DNA of 64,000 nt from an uncultured Pseudomonadota bacterium (GCA_902826775.1 CADEHE010000008.1:149797-213796), one strand, 5' to 3'; counted from the stretch's first letter, positions 16,333-25,558 are shown. Translations and numbers: made by a program. The notes: generated by a model not told the origin, from the sequence alone.

Positions 16333-17157
16333 TTAAGTCGGTTTTGCTTGTTCGTACAACGGCACCATCTTAGGCATCAAGTCGCGCAGTCTAGACATGC
16401 GATTCTCCGGCGAGGGGTGCGTGCTGAGAAACTGCGGCGTGCGCCCGCCACCCGCTTTGTTCATTTTGTCCCATAAGGTAACTGCGGCGCGCGGATCGAA
16501 TCCGGCGCGCGCGGCAATCTCCACGCCCATGGCGTCCGCCTCGGATTCCATGGTACGGCTGTTGGGCAAGCCGAGCGCCACTTCCGTTGCCATGCCCAGC
16601 GCTTTGGCACCGCCTTCGCCCAGGCCGGCCAGTTGCGCAATCACGCTCACGCCCATTTGTTGAGCGTAGGCGCGTGAGACTTTTTCGCGGCTATGTTCGC
16701 GCAATGCGTGGGCAATCTCGTGACCCATGACTGCGGCGATCTCGTCGTCGCTGAGATTGAGTTTTTGGATAAGGCCGGTGTAGAACGCGATTTTGCCGCC
16801 GGCCATGCACCATGCGTTGACTTCATCGGAAGAGATAACGTTGACTTCCCAGGCCCATGCGGGTGCGTCTTTCCGAAATACACCTGTGTGCGGCTCGAGA
16901 CGTTGGGCGATACGTTGTACGCGTGCGGTTAGATTCGCGTCGCGATTGAGCTTGCCTTCCTTCTGCGCTTTCGCGAGCACTTCCTTGTACTGCTGCGCGC
17001 TGGCCTGTTCAACCTCCTTGGAAGAGACCAGCATCATTTGTCCGCGCTGCACACCGGCTTGTCCGCCGCTGGTGGTTTTGGTCGTAGCACATCCAAACGC
17101 GACGCTTGCCATCACAGCCACGAGCAGCGTGCGGACGAAATAGAAGGTTCTGATCAT
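16333..17157 (-). CDS. M48 family metalloprotease, lipoprotein (LoiP/YcaL/BepA-related)
   Basis: This zinc endopeptidase has 274 residues. The ATG at 17157 follows an AAGGAG site; a longer upstream frame has none. A lipoprotein signal ends in VAFGC with Cys23. The catalytic HEIAH is at residues 146-150 inside VMGHEIAHALREHSREKV, and the third zinc ligand is in MESEADAMGVEIAARAGFDP. The C-terminal STHPSPENRMSRL is the usual family ending. Such proteases work in outer-membrane protein quality control. Transcription is convergent with the SUMF1 gene, and the promoter must lie in the long region before mraZ. Confidence 0.93.
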   Translation of the reverse strand: MIRTFYFVRTLLVAVMASVAFGCATTKTTSGGQAGVQRGQMMLVSSKEVEQASAQQYKEVLAKAQKEGKLNRDANLTARVQRIAQRLEPHTGVFRKDAPAWAWEVNVISSDEVNAWCMAGGKIAFYTGLIQKLNLSDDEIAAVMGHEIAHALREHSREKVSRAYAQQMGVSVIAQLAGLGEGGAKALGMATEVALGLPNSRTMESEADAMGVEIAARAGFDPRAAVTLWDKMNKAGGGRTPQFLSTHPSPENRMSRLRDLMPKMVPLYEQAKPT

Positions 17158-17663
17158 CGATGTCTCCTTCGAGTAAGTCACAGCCAGACAACGCTGCGAC
17201 GTGTTGAGCGATGACCAAGTTTAGCGGATTGAGCGACACGCAAACTAATCGCAGCGCCCCTATGCCTGCTTGACAGCAGCGCGCTTCGGCGCAGATCTGT
17301 TGCGCGCAGATTGCCGAGCACCCGGTTGAGTCGCTGGGGGGGGGTGGACGCAGCCGTGCACGCTCGGCCTTGCCGTGACAGATGTTTCCATAAAAATATT
17401 TTGAGAGTTAAAAAGTGTCCATCACACGGTCAGTGAATATACAGGCAAATGTATACGTGTATAACGCCTATAGATATTCCTATCTAGAGGTATTCAGTGA
17501 GCAGTATTTAGGCGCAGGTCAAGCATCATGGAATCCCCTAATAACAAGTCCTCGCAGCGCGCTTTCAATATCCCTCACAACTCATTATTTCCAAAGACTT
17601 TTGAGCCTGGGTGCAAAGTTCGCTAAGTCTCTGTAGCAAAAACAAAAAATCCTCCCGATTGCC
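17158..17663. other. Intergenic region between the M48 protease and mraZ
   Basis: These 506 bases contain no supportable gene. The first half is G+C-rich and includes a run of nine G at 17336-17344. From about 17385 the composition changes abruptly to A+T-rich, continuing almost to mraZ. A short open frame there is low-complexity (many Tyr, Val, Ser) and has no ribosome site. The stretch probably holds the minus-strand protease promoter and upstream parts of the dcw promoter. Confidence 0.5.
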
Positions 17664-17692
17664 TTGACCGTCACATTCTTTTCAAATAAAGT
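17664..17692 (+). promoter_or_regulatory. Candidate sigma-70 promoter of the dcw cluster (PmraZ)
   Basis: TTGACC and TAAAGT are separated by 17 bases, about 85 bases before the mraZ start. The spacing is optimal and the -35 matches 5 of 6. Downstream, a GTGGGA at 17711 and an inverted TTCCCA near 17731 resemble the TGGGA-type half sites bound by MraZ, but they are inverted rather than direct repeats, so an operator is only tentative. Confidence 0.5.
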
Positions 17693-17775
17693 GGCGCGAC
17701 GTAGAAAGAAGTGGGAAAGATTGGCATTTTTTCCCATATTTTGACCAAATAAAGGGCCAAATCGTAAGGGCGGAC

Positions 17776-18219
17776 GTGTTTCAGGGAGCAACCAGACTAA
17801 CCATCGACCCGAAAGGGCGACTCGCCATTCCGGCCAAGCGCCGTGAAGAGTTGCAAGACGGTGGCAACGGCAAGTTGGTTGTAACCGCCTGGCCGGATCG
17901 CTGCCTTTACCTGTATCCGGAGCCCACTTGGGTTGAGATTCGCCAACAAGTCGCCGCGCTGCCTCAATTCGATGAGCAGATCGTCAAATGGAAGCGCCTG
18001 ATCCTCGGTTACGCTGAAGAAATCGAAGCGGACAACGCTGGTCGCGTGTTGCTGGCTCCGGCGCTGCGCGATTTCGCGCGGCTGGAAAAGGAGCTGATGT
18101 TCGTTGGCCAAGGACGCCATTTCGAAATCTGGAACAAGCAGGACTGGGACCGCCAGATTGCGTCCTTCGATGGTCAGCCGTCGAAACCGCCGGAGGGCTT
18201 TGCGACCATTGAGTTCTGA
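17776..18219 (+). CDS. mraZ: MraZ, dcw-cluster transcriptional regulator
   Basis: This DNA-binding protein of 147 residues is the first gene of the division and cell-wall cluster. It has two AbrB-like halves: MFQGATRLTIDPKGRLAIPAK at the start and the second repeat around EIEADNAGRVLLAPALRDFA. In other bacteria MraZ forms a ring-like oligomer that represses its own promoter. The start is a GTG at 17776; the length matches the family. The last 11 bases overlap rsmH if the TTG start of that gene is right. Confidence 0.95.
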   Translation: MFQGATRLTIDPKGRLAIPAKRREELQDGGNGKLVVTAWPDRCLYLYPEPTWVEIRQQVAALPQFDEQIVKWKRLILGYAEEIEADNAGRVLLAPALRDFARLEKELMFVGQGRHFEIWNKQDWDRQIASFDGQPSKPPEGFATIEF

Positions 18220-19192
18220 CCATGACGTCGCCCGCGCTCTCGCACCCGATCATCAGCCTGTCTTGCTCGCGCCTGCTATCGAGGCGCTCAACATCGATCC
18301 TGCCGGTTGCTATGTCGATGCCACCTTTGGGCGCGGCGGGCATACCCGCGCCATTTTGGCGCAACTCAGCGCGCAGGGCAGGGTGATCGCCGTCGATCGC
18401 GATCCGCAGGCCGTGGCGGTTGCCCACACTGTGGGTGATGCGCGCTTGTGCGTTGTCCACGCGCGCTTTTCGCAGCTGCGCGCAGTGCTAAAGCAACTCA
18501 GCGTCGAGCGCGTCAACGGCGTGCTCATGGATCTAGGCGTTTCTTCGCCGCAGATCGAAGACGCGCAACGTGGTTTTAGTTTTCGGCGCGACGGACCGCT
18601 CGACATGCGCATGAATCCGGAAGAGGGAATCAGCGCCGCGCAGTGGCTTACGCAAGTATCAGAACAGCAATTAACGGAGATCATCGAACGCTATGGCGAA
18701 GAGCGGTTTGCTAAGCAGATTGCAAGGGCGATTGTCGCGGCAGCACGCCGCGAGCCCATACGCAGCACGCGCCAGCTTGCCGCTATCGTGGCGGCCGCGG
18801 TCCGCACGCGCGAGCCTGGCCAAGACCCGGCCACACGCACGTTTCAAGCTGTTCGGATTTTCCTCAATCAAGAGCTTGAGGAACTGGAGATAGGCTTGGC
18901 CGAAGCCAGCGAGGCTTTGGCGCCCGGCGGGCGGCTGGTCGTCATCAGTTTCCATTCGCTGGAAGATCGCATCGTCAAGCGTTTCCTGCAAAAGATGGCG
19001 CGCGGCCATGATTTGCCGGCGCGCTTGCCGGTTCGCGCCAACACTTTGCCGCCAGCGCCGTTCAAACTCATCGGCAAAGCGCAGCGCGCGTCCGACGAGG
19101 AAGTGGTGCGCAACCCGCGCGCGCGCAGCGCCATCATGCGCGTCGCCGAAAAATCGCGCGCCGGCCATGCCGCATCCGGAGCGGCGGCATGA
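18209..19192 (+). CDS. rsmH: 16S rRNA (cytosine(1402)-N4)-methyltransferase RsmH (MraW)
   Basis: This methylates N4 of C1402 in the ribosomal P site using S-adenosylmethionine. The N-terminal core HQPVLLAPAIEAL and the SAM-binding DATFGRGGHTRAIL are unmistakable, as are GVLMDLGVSSPQ and the C-terminal VVISFHSLEDRIVKRFL. No ATG or GTG lies in frame near the expected start. I chose the TTG at 18209 (about 327 residues, family usual about 313), which overlaps mraZ by 11 bases. The start is less certain than the identity. It ends in an ATGA overlap with ftsL. Confidence 0.93.
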   Translation: MSSDHDVARALAPDHQPVLLAPAIEALNIDPAGCYVDATFGRGGHTRAILAQLSAQGRVIAVDRDPQAVAVAHTVGDARLCVVHARFSQLRAVLKQLSVERVNGVLMDLGVSSPQIEDAQRGFSFRRDGPLDMRMNPEEGISAAQWLTQVSEQQLTEIIERYGEERFAKQIARAIVAAARREPIRSTRQLAAIVAAAVRTREPGQDPATRTFQAVRIFLNQELEELEIGLAEASEALAPGGRLVVISFHSLEDRIVKRFLQKMARGHDLPARLPVRANTLPPAPFKLIGKAQRASDEEVVRNPRARSAIMRVAEKSRAGHAASGAAA

Positions 19193-19479
19193 ACAAGCTG
19201 ATCTTTTTGTTGCTTATGGGCGTGCTGGTATGCGCCTTGGGTGCGGTGACCGCGCAACATCGCGCGCGCAGCCTAGTCGTTCAGTTGGAGGAAGAAGACG
19301 AGTACGCCAAGCAACTGGACATGCAGTGGCGCGAGCTGCAGGCGGCACAGAGTTCGTTGGCAACGCACTCGCGCGTGGAAAGAATCGCCAAGCAGCAGCT
19401 CAAGATGAGCGTGCCGGAGAACGAGCAGGTGCGCATTATCAACCCCGATCAGTCGGTCGAACTGACGGCGGGGAAATAG
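19189..19479 (+). CDS. ftsL: Cell division protein FtsL
   Basis: This is a small bitopic divisome protein of 96 residues. A short cytoplasmic tail is followed by one membrane helix (LIFLLLMGVLVCALGAV) and a periplasmic coiled coil rich in Glu/Gln (QLEEEDEYAKQLDMQWREL), ending in the usual basic segment SRVERIAKQQLKM. FtsL joins FtsB and FtsQ to activate FtsWI. It overlaps rsmH by ATGA and lies three bases before ftsI. Confidence 0.93.
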   Translation: MNKLIFLLLMGVLVCALGAVTAQHRARSLVVQLEEEDEYAKQLDMQWRELQAAQSSLATHSRVERIAKQQLKMSVPENEQVRIINPDQSVELTAGK

Positions 19480-19482
19480 TAG

Positions 19483-21228
19483 ATGAACTATTCGGTCAAT
19501 CCATCGCTGCGCCTGAAGCTCGAGGGCTGGCGGGCGCGCTTCCTGCTCATCGCTTTGCTGCTGATGTTTGCCACGCTAGTCGGGCGCGCGATCTATCTGC
19601 AAGGGTTGAACCGCGAGTTCCTGCAGCGTGAAGGCAAGGCGCGTTACACGCGCACACTCGAAATGAATGCCGCCCGCGGCATGGTGTTGGATCGCAATGG
19701 CGAGCCTCTGGCGGTTAGCACCCCAGCGGAAGCAGTCTGCGCGAGCCCAAAACGCATCAAGATCACGGATGCGCAGATTGACACGCTGGCAGGACTTCTG
19801 GGCGTGTCGAGCAACGCTATCGTCAAGAAACTCTCGAACACGAACAAGGATTTCGTATATCTGCATCGCCAAGTCGAGCCGGCGGTAGCGGCGAAAGTGG
19901 TCGGCCTCGGCATTCAAGGCGTGTATCTGCGTCCTACTTGGCACCGGCGCTACCCCGCCGGGCCGGAGATGGCGCACATACTTGGGTTCACCGGGATCGA
20001 TGAAAATGGCCAAGAGGGCATCGAGCTTGCGCACGACGAGGACTTGAGCGGCACCGACGGCGCGCGCCAAGTCATCAAGGACAAGAGCGGTCAAGTGGTT
20101 GAGCGCACAGACGCGATCCGGCCGCCGCAGCCGGGTCAAGATTTGCAGTTGAGCATCGACCGCCGTATTCAATACCTGGCGTACCGCGAATTGAAAGCAG
20201 CGCTGACCAAGGAGCGCGCTAAGGCAGGCGCTATCGTGGTGCTGGATGTACGCACTGGCGAAGTGCTGGCGGCAGCCAACCTGCCGGACTATGACCCGAA
20301 TGATCGGCGCAAACTCACGCCCAAGCAAAGTTCGAAACTGTTACGCAATCGCGCAGTCACGGACTTGTTTGAACCCGGCTCCACGCTCAAGCCCTTTACC
20401 GTCGCCGTCGCGCTGGAAGCGGGCCGCGTGCGACCGAACACGGTAATCAATACCGAACCGGGCTATATGCCGATTGGCCGTCGTGTCATTCACGACGCGC
20501 ACAAGCACGGCAAGCTCACCGTCGCCGAAGTGATACAGAAATCGAGCAACATCGGTTCGGCCAAGATTGCGCTGGACCTGCCGGCCGAAGCGATGTGGAG
20601 CATGTTCAACGATGTCGGTTTCGGGCGTCTGCCGAAATCCGGCTTCCCCGGCGAAGCGAGCGGCCGCGTGCGCTACTACAAAACGTGGAAGCCGATCGAG
20701 CAAGCGACCATGTCTTACGGCCACGGTATTTCCGTGAGTCTGATGCAACTGGCGCGCAGCTACATGATCTTTGCCACTGATGGCGAAGTGAAACCGATCA
20801 CGCTGCTAAAGCGCGATGGATATCCGGTCAGCACGCTGGTGCTGTCCAGCGCCACAGCCCGCAGCATGCGCGACATGCTGGAAATGGCAGTGCAAAAAGG
20901 CGGTACGGCGCCGCTCGCGCGCGTGCCCGGCTACCGCGTAGCAGGCAAAACCGGCACCGCGCACAAATTGGAAGACGGCAAATACGTGGCCAAGCGCTAC
21001 ATCTCTTCGTTTGTTGGTTTCGCGCCGGTGTCCGATCCGCGGCTGGTTATCGCGGTGATGATCGACGAGCCGGGCGGGAAGAACTACTACGGCGGTCTAG
21101 TTGCGGCGCCGGTGTTCAGCCGGGTGATGGGCGGCGCGTTGCGCAGTCTCGGCGTTAAACCCGACGCCCCCTGGCAAAGCGAAATTGCGCCCAGCGCAGA
21201 AGAACTTGAGATCAAGGAAGAAGTGTGA
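19483..21228 (+). CDS. ftsI: Penicillin-binding protein 3, septal transpeptidase FtsI
   Basis: This division-specific peptidoglycan D,D-transpeptidase has 581 residues. One N-terminal membrane helix (about residues 18-38) precedes the class B dimerisation domain (LQREGKARYTRTLEM, MVLDRNGEPLA). The transpeptidase motifs are in order: STLK in FEPGSTLKPF (catalytic Ser), SSN in IQKSSNIGSAK, and KTGT in RVAGKTGTAHK. It acts with FtsW at the septum. It overlaps murE by a GTGA junction (21225-21228). Confidence 0.97.
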   Translation: MNYSVNPSLRLKLEGWRARFLLIALLLMFATLVGRAIYLQGLNREFLQREGKARYTRTLEMNAARGMVLDRNGEPLAVSTPAEAVCASPKRIKITDAQIDTLAGLLGVSSNAIVKKLSNTNKDFVYLHRQVEPAVAAKVVGLGIQGVYLRPTWHRRYPAGPEMAHILGFTGIDENGQEGIELAHDEDLSGTDGARQVIKDKSGQVVERTDAIRPPQPGQDLQLSIDRRIQYLAYRELKAALTKERAKAGAIVVLDVRTGEVLAAANLPDYDPNDRRKLTPKQSSKLLRNRAVTDLFEPGSTLKPFTVAVALEAGRVRPNTVINTEPGYMPIGRRVIHDAHKHGKLTVAEVIQKSSNIGSAKIALDLPAEAMWSMFNDVGFGRLPKSGFPGEASGRVRYYKTWKPIEQATMSYGHGISVSLMQLARSYMIFATDGEVKPITLLKRDGYPVSTLVLSSATARSMRDMLEMAVQKGGTAPLARVPGYRVAGKTGTAHKLEDGKYVAKRYISSFVGFAPVSDPRLVIAVMIDEPGGKNYYGGLVAAPVFSRVMGGALRSLGVKPDAPWQSEIAPSAEELEIKEEV

Positions 21229-22757
21229 CGGCGCCCTTGAATCTCAATGAACGCGGTGGCGCGGCGGCACAAGCGGCCACACTCCAGATGATCAATCGGA
21301 GTCTGGGTGTCACTGTTGCCGAATTAAGTGCTGACAGCCGCCGCGTGCGTCCCGGTGTCACCTTCGCCGCATTCCCCGGCGAACGCGCCGACGGCCGCGC
21401 TTACATCGCGCAGGCACTGCAAGCGGGGGCGAACGCCGTGCTATGGGAGTCGCAAGATTTCGTCTGGCGCGCGGACTGGGTGCGCCCCAATCTCGGTGTC
21501 GCCAATCTGCGCGAGCACGTTGGCCCGCTCGCCGCTGAATTGCACGGGCATCCGTCCGCGGCGATGCAGGTATTCGGCATCACGGGGACCAATGGCAAGA
21601 CCTCTTGCAGCCAATGGTTGGCGCAATGCTTGAGCGCCGCGGGTAAGCGTTGCGGGGTGATCGGCACGCTCGGCAACGGCATGCTCGACAGCCTGGAGAC
21701 TAGCGCCAATACGACGCCCGATCCGATCGGGCTGCAGGCCAAACTGGCGCAGCTGTGTCGCGACGGTGCGCAAGCAGTAAGCATGGAAGTGTCCTCGCAC
21801 GGTTTGCTGCAAGGCCGCATCAATGGCACACGAGTTGAAGTGGCAATGTTCACCAACCTTTCGCGCGACCACCTCGACTATCACGGCGACATGGAGAGCT
21901 ATTTTGCGGCCAAGGCGCGCTTGTTTGCGTGGCCGGGGTTGCGCGCCGCTGTTATCAATCTCGATGACGACTACGGCCTGCGTCTGGCGCGTGAGTTGGC
22001 GCAGGCGGGGCGCCGCGTCTGGGGCTATGCGTTCGAACAACTCGATTCGGGTTTGGCTGGGCGAATCGAACTAGTGCGCGCGCAGGCACTGCGCCTGAGT
22101 GGTGACGGGGTCAGTTTTTCGGTCCGGGCGCTGGGACAGCAAGCGCACGTCGATGCTCATGTGCTTGGCGCGTTCAACGCACAGAATCTCCTCGGCGTGC
22201 TCGCTTGTTTGCTCGCCGCTGGTTTCTCGCTCGCCGAGGCGGCTCGTCTGGTTTCGCAAGTGCAATCAGTTGCGGGCCGCATGCAGCGCGTCGGTGGAGC
22301 AGGCAAACCACTTGCGGTGGTCGACTATGCGCATACGCCGGACGCCTTAGAGAAAGTTTTGGGCGCTCTGCGCCCCAGTCTCGCAACTGGCGCCAGCTTG
22401 ACGGTGGTGTTCGGCTGCGGTGGCGATCGCGACCGGGGCAAGCGCTCTCTGATGGGTGCGGTTGCCGCGCGCTTGGCAGACCGCGTGGTCGTGACTAGCG
22501 ACAACCCGCGCAGCGAATCACCGCAGCAGATCATCAACGACGTGCTGCAGGGGACGGGCGCTGCCGCCGTAGTTGAAAGCGATCGTGCGGTGGCGATTTC
22601 CTGGGCGATTGCGCAAGCGCGCGCGCAAGACATTGTGCTCATCGCCGGCAAAGGGCACGAGGACTATCAGGAAATCGACGGCCGGCGTTTGCCGTTCAGC
22701 GATGTTCAGCAGGCGCGCGCGGCGCTCGAGCGTTGGCAAGGAGCGGGCGCGAAATGA
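21225..22757 (+). CDS. murE: UDP-MurNAc-L-Ala-D-Glu:meso-diaminopimelate ligase MurE
   Basis: This cytosolic ATP-dependent ligase of 510 residues adds the third peptide residue of the peptidoglycan stem. The ATP-binding GITGTNGKTSCSQWL, the central SMEVSSHGL and the C-terminal TSDNPRSE are visible. The DNPR tetrad marks preference for meso-diaminopimelate rather than lysine. The GTG start overlaps the ftsI stop. Its own stop overlaps the ATG of murF by 4 bases. Confidence 0.97.
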   Translation: MTAPLNLNERGGAAAQAATLQMINRSLGVTVAELSADSRRVRPGVTFAAFPGERADGRAYIAQALQAGANAVLWESQDFVWRADWVRPNLGVANLREHVGPLAAELHGHPSAAMQVFGITGTNGKTSCSQWLAQCLSAAGKRCGVIGTLGNGMLDSLETSANTTPDPIGLQAKLAQLCRDGAQAVSMEVSSHGLLQGRINGTRVEVAMFTNLSRDHLDYHGDMESYFAAKARLFAWPGLRAAVINLDDDYGLRLARELAQAGRRVWGYAFEQLDSGLAGRIELVRAQALRLSGDGVSFSVRALGQQAHVDAHVLGAFNAQNLLGVLACLLAAGFSLAEAARLVSQVQSVAGRMQRVGGAGKPLAVVDYAHTPDALEKVLGALRPSLATGASLTVVFGCGGDRDRGKRSLMGAVAARLADRVVVTSDNPRSESPQQIINDVLQGTGAAAVVESDRAVAISWAIAQARAQDIVLIAGKGHEDYQEIDGRRLPFSDVQQARAALERWQGAGAK

Positions 22758-24130
22758 TGAACTTGCACGAAGCAGCGAGCGCCATCGGCGCCCAAGTGCT
22801 CGGGGCCGATGCCGCATTTACCAGTGTCAGCACCGATACGCGCAGCATCGTTCCGGGTGCCTTGTTCGTTGCGCTGAAGGGCGAGCGCTTCGACGGCCAC
22901 GCATTCTTGCCGCAGGCGATTGCGGCGGGTGCGGTTGCGGCAATGGTGCAACGCGAGGCTGTGCCTCAAGCAAGCGTTGCGCCGCTGTTGATCGTCGAGG
23001 ATACCCGCTTGGGGCTCGGCGCGTTGGCGGCGTACTGGCGCAAGCGCAGCAACGCAGGCGTGGTGGCGGTAACGGGCAGCAACGGCAAGACGACAGTGAA
23101 AGAAATGATCGCCGCCATCTTGCGCGCCTACTGTGTCGCTCACGGCGGCACTGAGGATCAAGTGCTTGCCACGATCGGCAACTTGAACAACGACATCGGT
23201 GTGCCGCTGACGTTGTTTAGGCTAACGCCGTCGCATCGCTACGCTGTGATCGAGATGGGCATGAATCACCCCGGCGAAATTGGCTACTTGAGCAAGCTGG
23301 CGTGCCCTAGGGTGGCGCTGGTCAATAACGTGCAGCGCGCGCACCTCGGCATGTTCGAAAGCGTCGAAGGCATCGCCCAGGCGAAGGGCGAGATCTTCCA
23401 AGGGTTGGACTTCGACGGCGTCGCCGTGATCAATGCCGACGATCCGCACGCGGGATTGATGCGCCTGCTGGCCGGCGATCGCGAGTGTCTCGAGTTTGGT
23501 CTAGAAAAGCCAGCGCCCATTTCTGCGCGCTACGAGTTGCGCGAGTTCGGTAGCCATGTAGAAATTACAGCGCCAAGCGGCGAAGCCCATGTCGCGCTGC
23601 AGCAGCCGGGTTTGCACAATGTGCGCAACGCGCTGGCGGCGGCGGCTGTCGGCATCGCATTGGGCATCGACCTAGGTTCGATCGCCACCGGTCTAAATCG
23701 CATGACGGCCGTAAAGGGCCGGTTGGTGCGCAAAGCGGGCCTGAACGGCGCAGTGGTGATCGACGACAGCTACAACGCCAATCCGGATTCGGTGCGGGCG
23801 GCGATCGAGGTGCTCGCAGCGGCCAAGGGAACAAAGATCTTGGTGCTCGGCGACATGGGGGAGATCGGCGGCGAAGGCCCGCAGATGCACGCGGAGGCCG
23901 GCGAAGCGGCCAGAAACGCCGGCATCGATGCGTTATACGCATTGGGAAATTTGAGCGCGCAAGCTGCTGCCGCTTTCGGCCACGGCGCGCTGCATTTCAG
24001 CGGTGCACACGAGTTGATCGACGCACTTCAGCCGCGGCTGCAAGTGGGCGCAACAGTGCTGGTCAAGGGTTCGCGCTTCATGGCGATGGAGCGCGTCGTT
24101 GATGCCATCACCATCGGGGGCAAGCAATGA
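22754..24130 (+). CDS. murF: UDP-MurNAc-tripeptide:D-Ala-D-Ala ligase MurF
   Basis: This ligase of 458 residues adds D-Ala-D-Ala to give the complete UDP-MurNAc-pentapeptide. The Mur ligase ATP motif is GVVAVTGSNGKTTVKEMI, followed by LNNDIGVPLT and VIEMGMNHPGEI, which distinguish MurF. The C-terminal domain starts near VVIDDSYNANPDSV. The ATG at 22754 overlaps the murE stop; an upstream in-frame start is possible but unneeded. Between it and mraY are 33 noncoding bases. Confidence 0.97.
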   Translation: MMNLHEAASAIGAQVLGADAAFTSVSTDTRSIVPGALFVALKGERFDGHAFLPQAIAAGAVAAMVQREAVPQASVAPLLIVEDTRLGLGALAAYWRKRSNAGVVAVTGSNGKTTVKEMIAAILRAYCVAHGGTEDQVLATIGNLNNDIGVPLTLFRLTPSHRYAVIEMGMNHPGEIGYLSKLACPRVALVNNVQRAHLGMFESVEGIAQAKGEIFQGLDFDGVAVINADDPHAGLMRLLAGDRECLEFGLEKPAPISARYELREFGSHVEITAPSGEAHVALQQPGLHNVRNALAAAAVGIALGIDLGSIATGLNRMTAVKGRLVRKAGLNGAVVIDDSYNANPDSVRAAIEVLAAAKGTKILVLGDMGEIGGEGPQMHAEAGEAARNAGIDALYALGNLSAQAAAAFGHGALHFSGAHELIDALQPRLQVGATVLVKGSRFMAMERVVDAITIGGKQ

Positions 24131-24163
24131 ATCTCGATCGGCGCGCAACTTGGCGGGCTGCCC

Positions 24164-25249
24164 ATGCTGCTTGAATTGGCTCAGATGCTGGGGCGCGAAA
24201 TCCGCGCATTCAATGTGTTCGGCTACATCACGCTGCGCGCGGTGCTGGCGTGCCTGACCGCATTAGCGATTTCTTTCCTGGTCGGTCCCGCCATGATACG
24301 CAAGTTGACCGCGTACAAGATCGGCCAAGCGGTGCGTGATGATGGGCCGCAGACCCATCTCATCAAAGCGGGCACGCCGACGATGGGCGGAGCCTTGATC
24401 CTCGTCGCCATCGCGGTGACCACCTTGTTGTGGGGCGACTTGAGCAATCGTTTCGTCTGGGTAGTGCTGTTGACTACGCTCGGATTTGGCGCCGTCGGGT
24501 GGGTCGACGACTACCGCAAAGTCGTGCATCGCAACCCGAAAGGCTTGTCCGCGCGGGCGAAATTCTTCTGGCAATCGGTCGTGGCGATGGTGGCCGCGTT
24601 GTTCCTGGCCTACAGCACGAATTTGCCGGCGCAGACCGAATTGATCGTGCCGTTCTTCAAGACCGTTGCTATTCCGCTTGGCGCCATCGGTTTCGTCGTG
24701 CTGGCCTTCTTTGTCATCGTCGGCAGTAGCAATGCGGTCAACTTGACCGATGGCCTCGATGGCCTGGCGATCATGCCGACGGTTATGGTGGGCACCGCGT
24801 TGTCGGTGTTTGCCTATGTCGCCGGCAACGCGGTGTTCGCTAAATACTTAGGATTGCCGCACATTCCCGGCGCCGGCGAATTGGTAATTTTCTGCGCCGC
24901 CATGGCTGGCGCGGGCTTGGGTTTTCTGTGGTTCAACGCGTATCCGGCTGAAGTGTTCATGGGCGACGTCGGCGCGCTGGCGCTCGGCGCTGCGCTCGGC
25001 GTGGTAGCGGTGATCGTGCGCCAAGAAGTCGTGCTGCTGATCATGGGCGGGGTGTTCGTAATCGAAACGCTGTCAGTGGTACTGCAAGTTGCCTCATTCA
25101 AGCTGACCGGCAAGCGCATCTTCCGCATGGCGCCGTTGCACCACCACTACGAACTCAAAGGTTGGAAAGAAAATCAAGTCGTCGTTCGCTTCTGGATTAT
25201 CACGATGATGCTGGTTCTTTTTGGTTTATCGACATTGAAACTCCGATGA
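24164..25249 (+). CDS. mraY: Phospho-N-acetylmuramoyl-pentapeptide transferase MraY
   Basis: This integral membrane enzyme of 361 residues moves phospho-MurNAc-pentapeptide to undecaprenyl phosphate, making lipid I. About ten membrane helices are present. Conserved loops include [27 protein letters not shown] (catalytic Asp pair), [10 protein letters not shown] and the histidine loop [16 protein letters not shown]. The final helix, [19 protein letters not shown], ends at a TGA that opens a repeat: the coding DNA for this helix recurs twice more downstream (see 25190-25555). The copy now serving as the gene end differs by several synonymous changes from the copy next to murD. Confidence 0.96.
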   Translation: MLLELAQMLGREIRAFNVFGYITLRAVLACLTALAISFLVGPAMIRKLTAYKIGQAVRDDGPQTHLIKAGTPTMGGALILVAIAVTTLLWGDLSNRFVWVVLLTTLGFGAVGWVDDYRKVVHRNPKGLSARAKFFWQSVVAMVAALFLAYSTNLPAQTELIVPFFKTVAIPLGAIGFVVLAFFVIVGSSNAVNLTDGLDGLAIMPTVMVGTALSVFAYVAGNAVFAKYLGLPHIPGAGELVIFCAAMAGAGLGFLWFNAYPAEVFMGDVGALALGAALGVVAVIVRQEVVLLIMGGVFVIETLSVVLQVASFKLTGKRIFRMAPLHHHYELKGWKENQVVVRFWIITMMLVLFGLSTLKLR

Positions 25250-25555
25250 CAAAGCGACAAGAAGCGAACCAGGGATTGATTTCGGCGAAGACTAACGTTT
25301 CGCGCAGCGCAACGCTATGTCGTAGCCAAAACAACCCCGTTTCTGGCTTATCACGATGATGCTGGTTCTTTTTGGTTTATCGACATTGAAACTCCGATGA
25401 CAAAGCGACAAGAAGCGAACGAGGGATTGATTTCGGCGAAGACTAACGTTTCGCGCAGCGCAACGTTATGTCGTACCCAGAACAACCCCCGCTTCTGGAT
25501 CATCACGATGATGCTGGTGTTATTTGGATTATCGACATTGAAGCTGCGCCGATAA
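25190..25555 (+). repeat. Tandem repeat of the mraY 3' end with a roughly 91-bp spacer (151/152-bp units)
   Basis: The DNA encoding the last MraY helix occurs three times: from 25190, 25341 and 25493. Units 1 and 2 are 151 and 152 bp and nearly identical, including a spacer beginning ATGACAAAGCGACAAGAAGC. Unit 3 is only the mraY-tail part and runs to 25555. Units 1 and 2 share recoded, synonymous variants (for example CTGGTTCTTTTTGGTTTATC), while unit 3 (CTGGTGTTATTTGGATTATC) ends in CTGCGCCGATAA. I infer that unit 3 is the original mraY end and that 1-2 were inserted while restoring the gene, much as integrative elements do at gene 3' ends. Confidence 0.9.
25397..25555 (+). other. Short frame fusing repeat-spacer peptide to a MraY-like terminal helix
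   Basis: Starting at an ATG that overlaps the second mraY-tail stop as ATGA, an open frame of 52 codons reads [18 protein letters not shown] and continues into [20 protein letters not shown]. One extra base in unit 2 relative to unit 1 puts the spacer in frame with the third tail copy; in unit 1 the matching frame stops after 37 codons. If translated it would be a small single-pass membrane peptide. There is no independent evidence of expression. Confidence 0.35.
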
Positions 25556-25558
25556 AAC

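Noticed and set aside
17415..17636. Small plus-strand frame in the leader before mraZ
   Set aside because: Low-complexity, no ribosome site and no similarity to a known family; A+T-rich DNA explains it.
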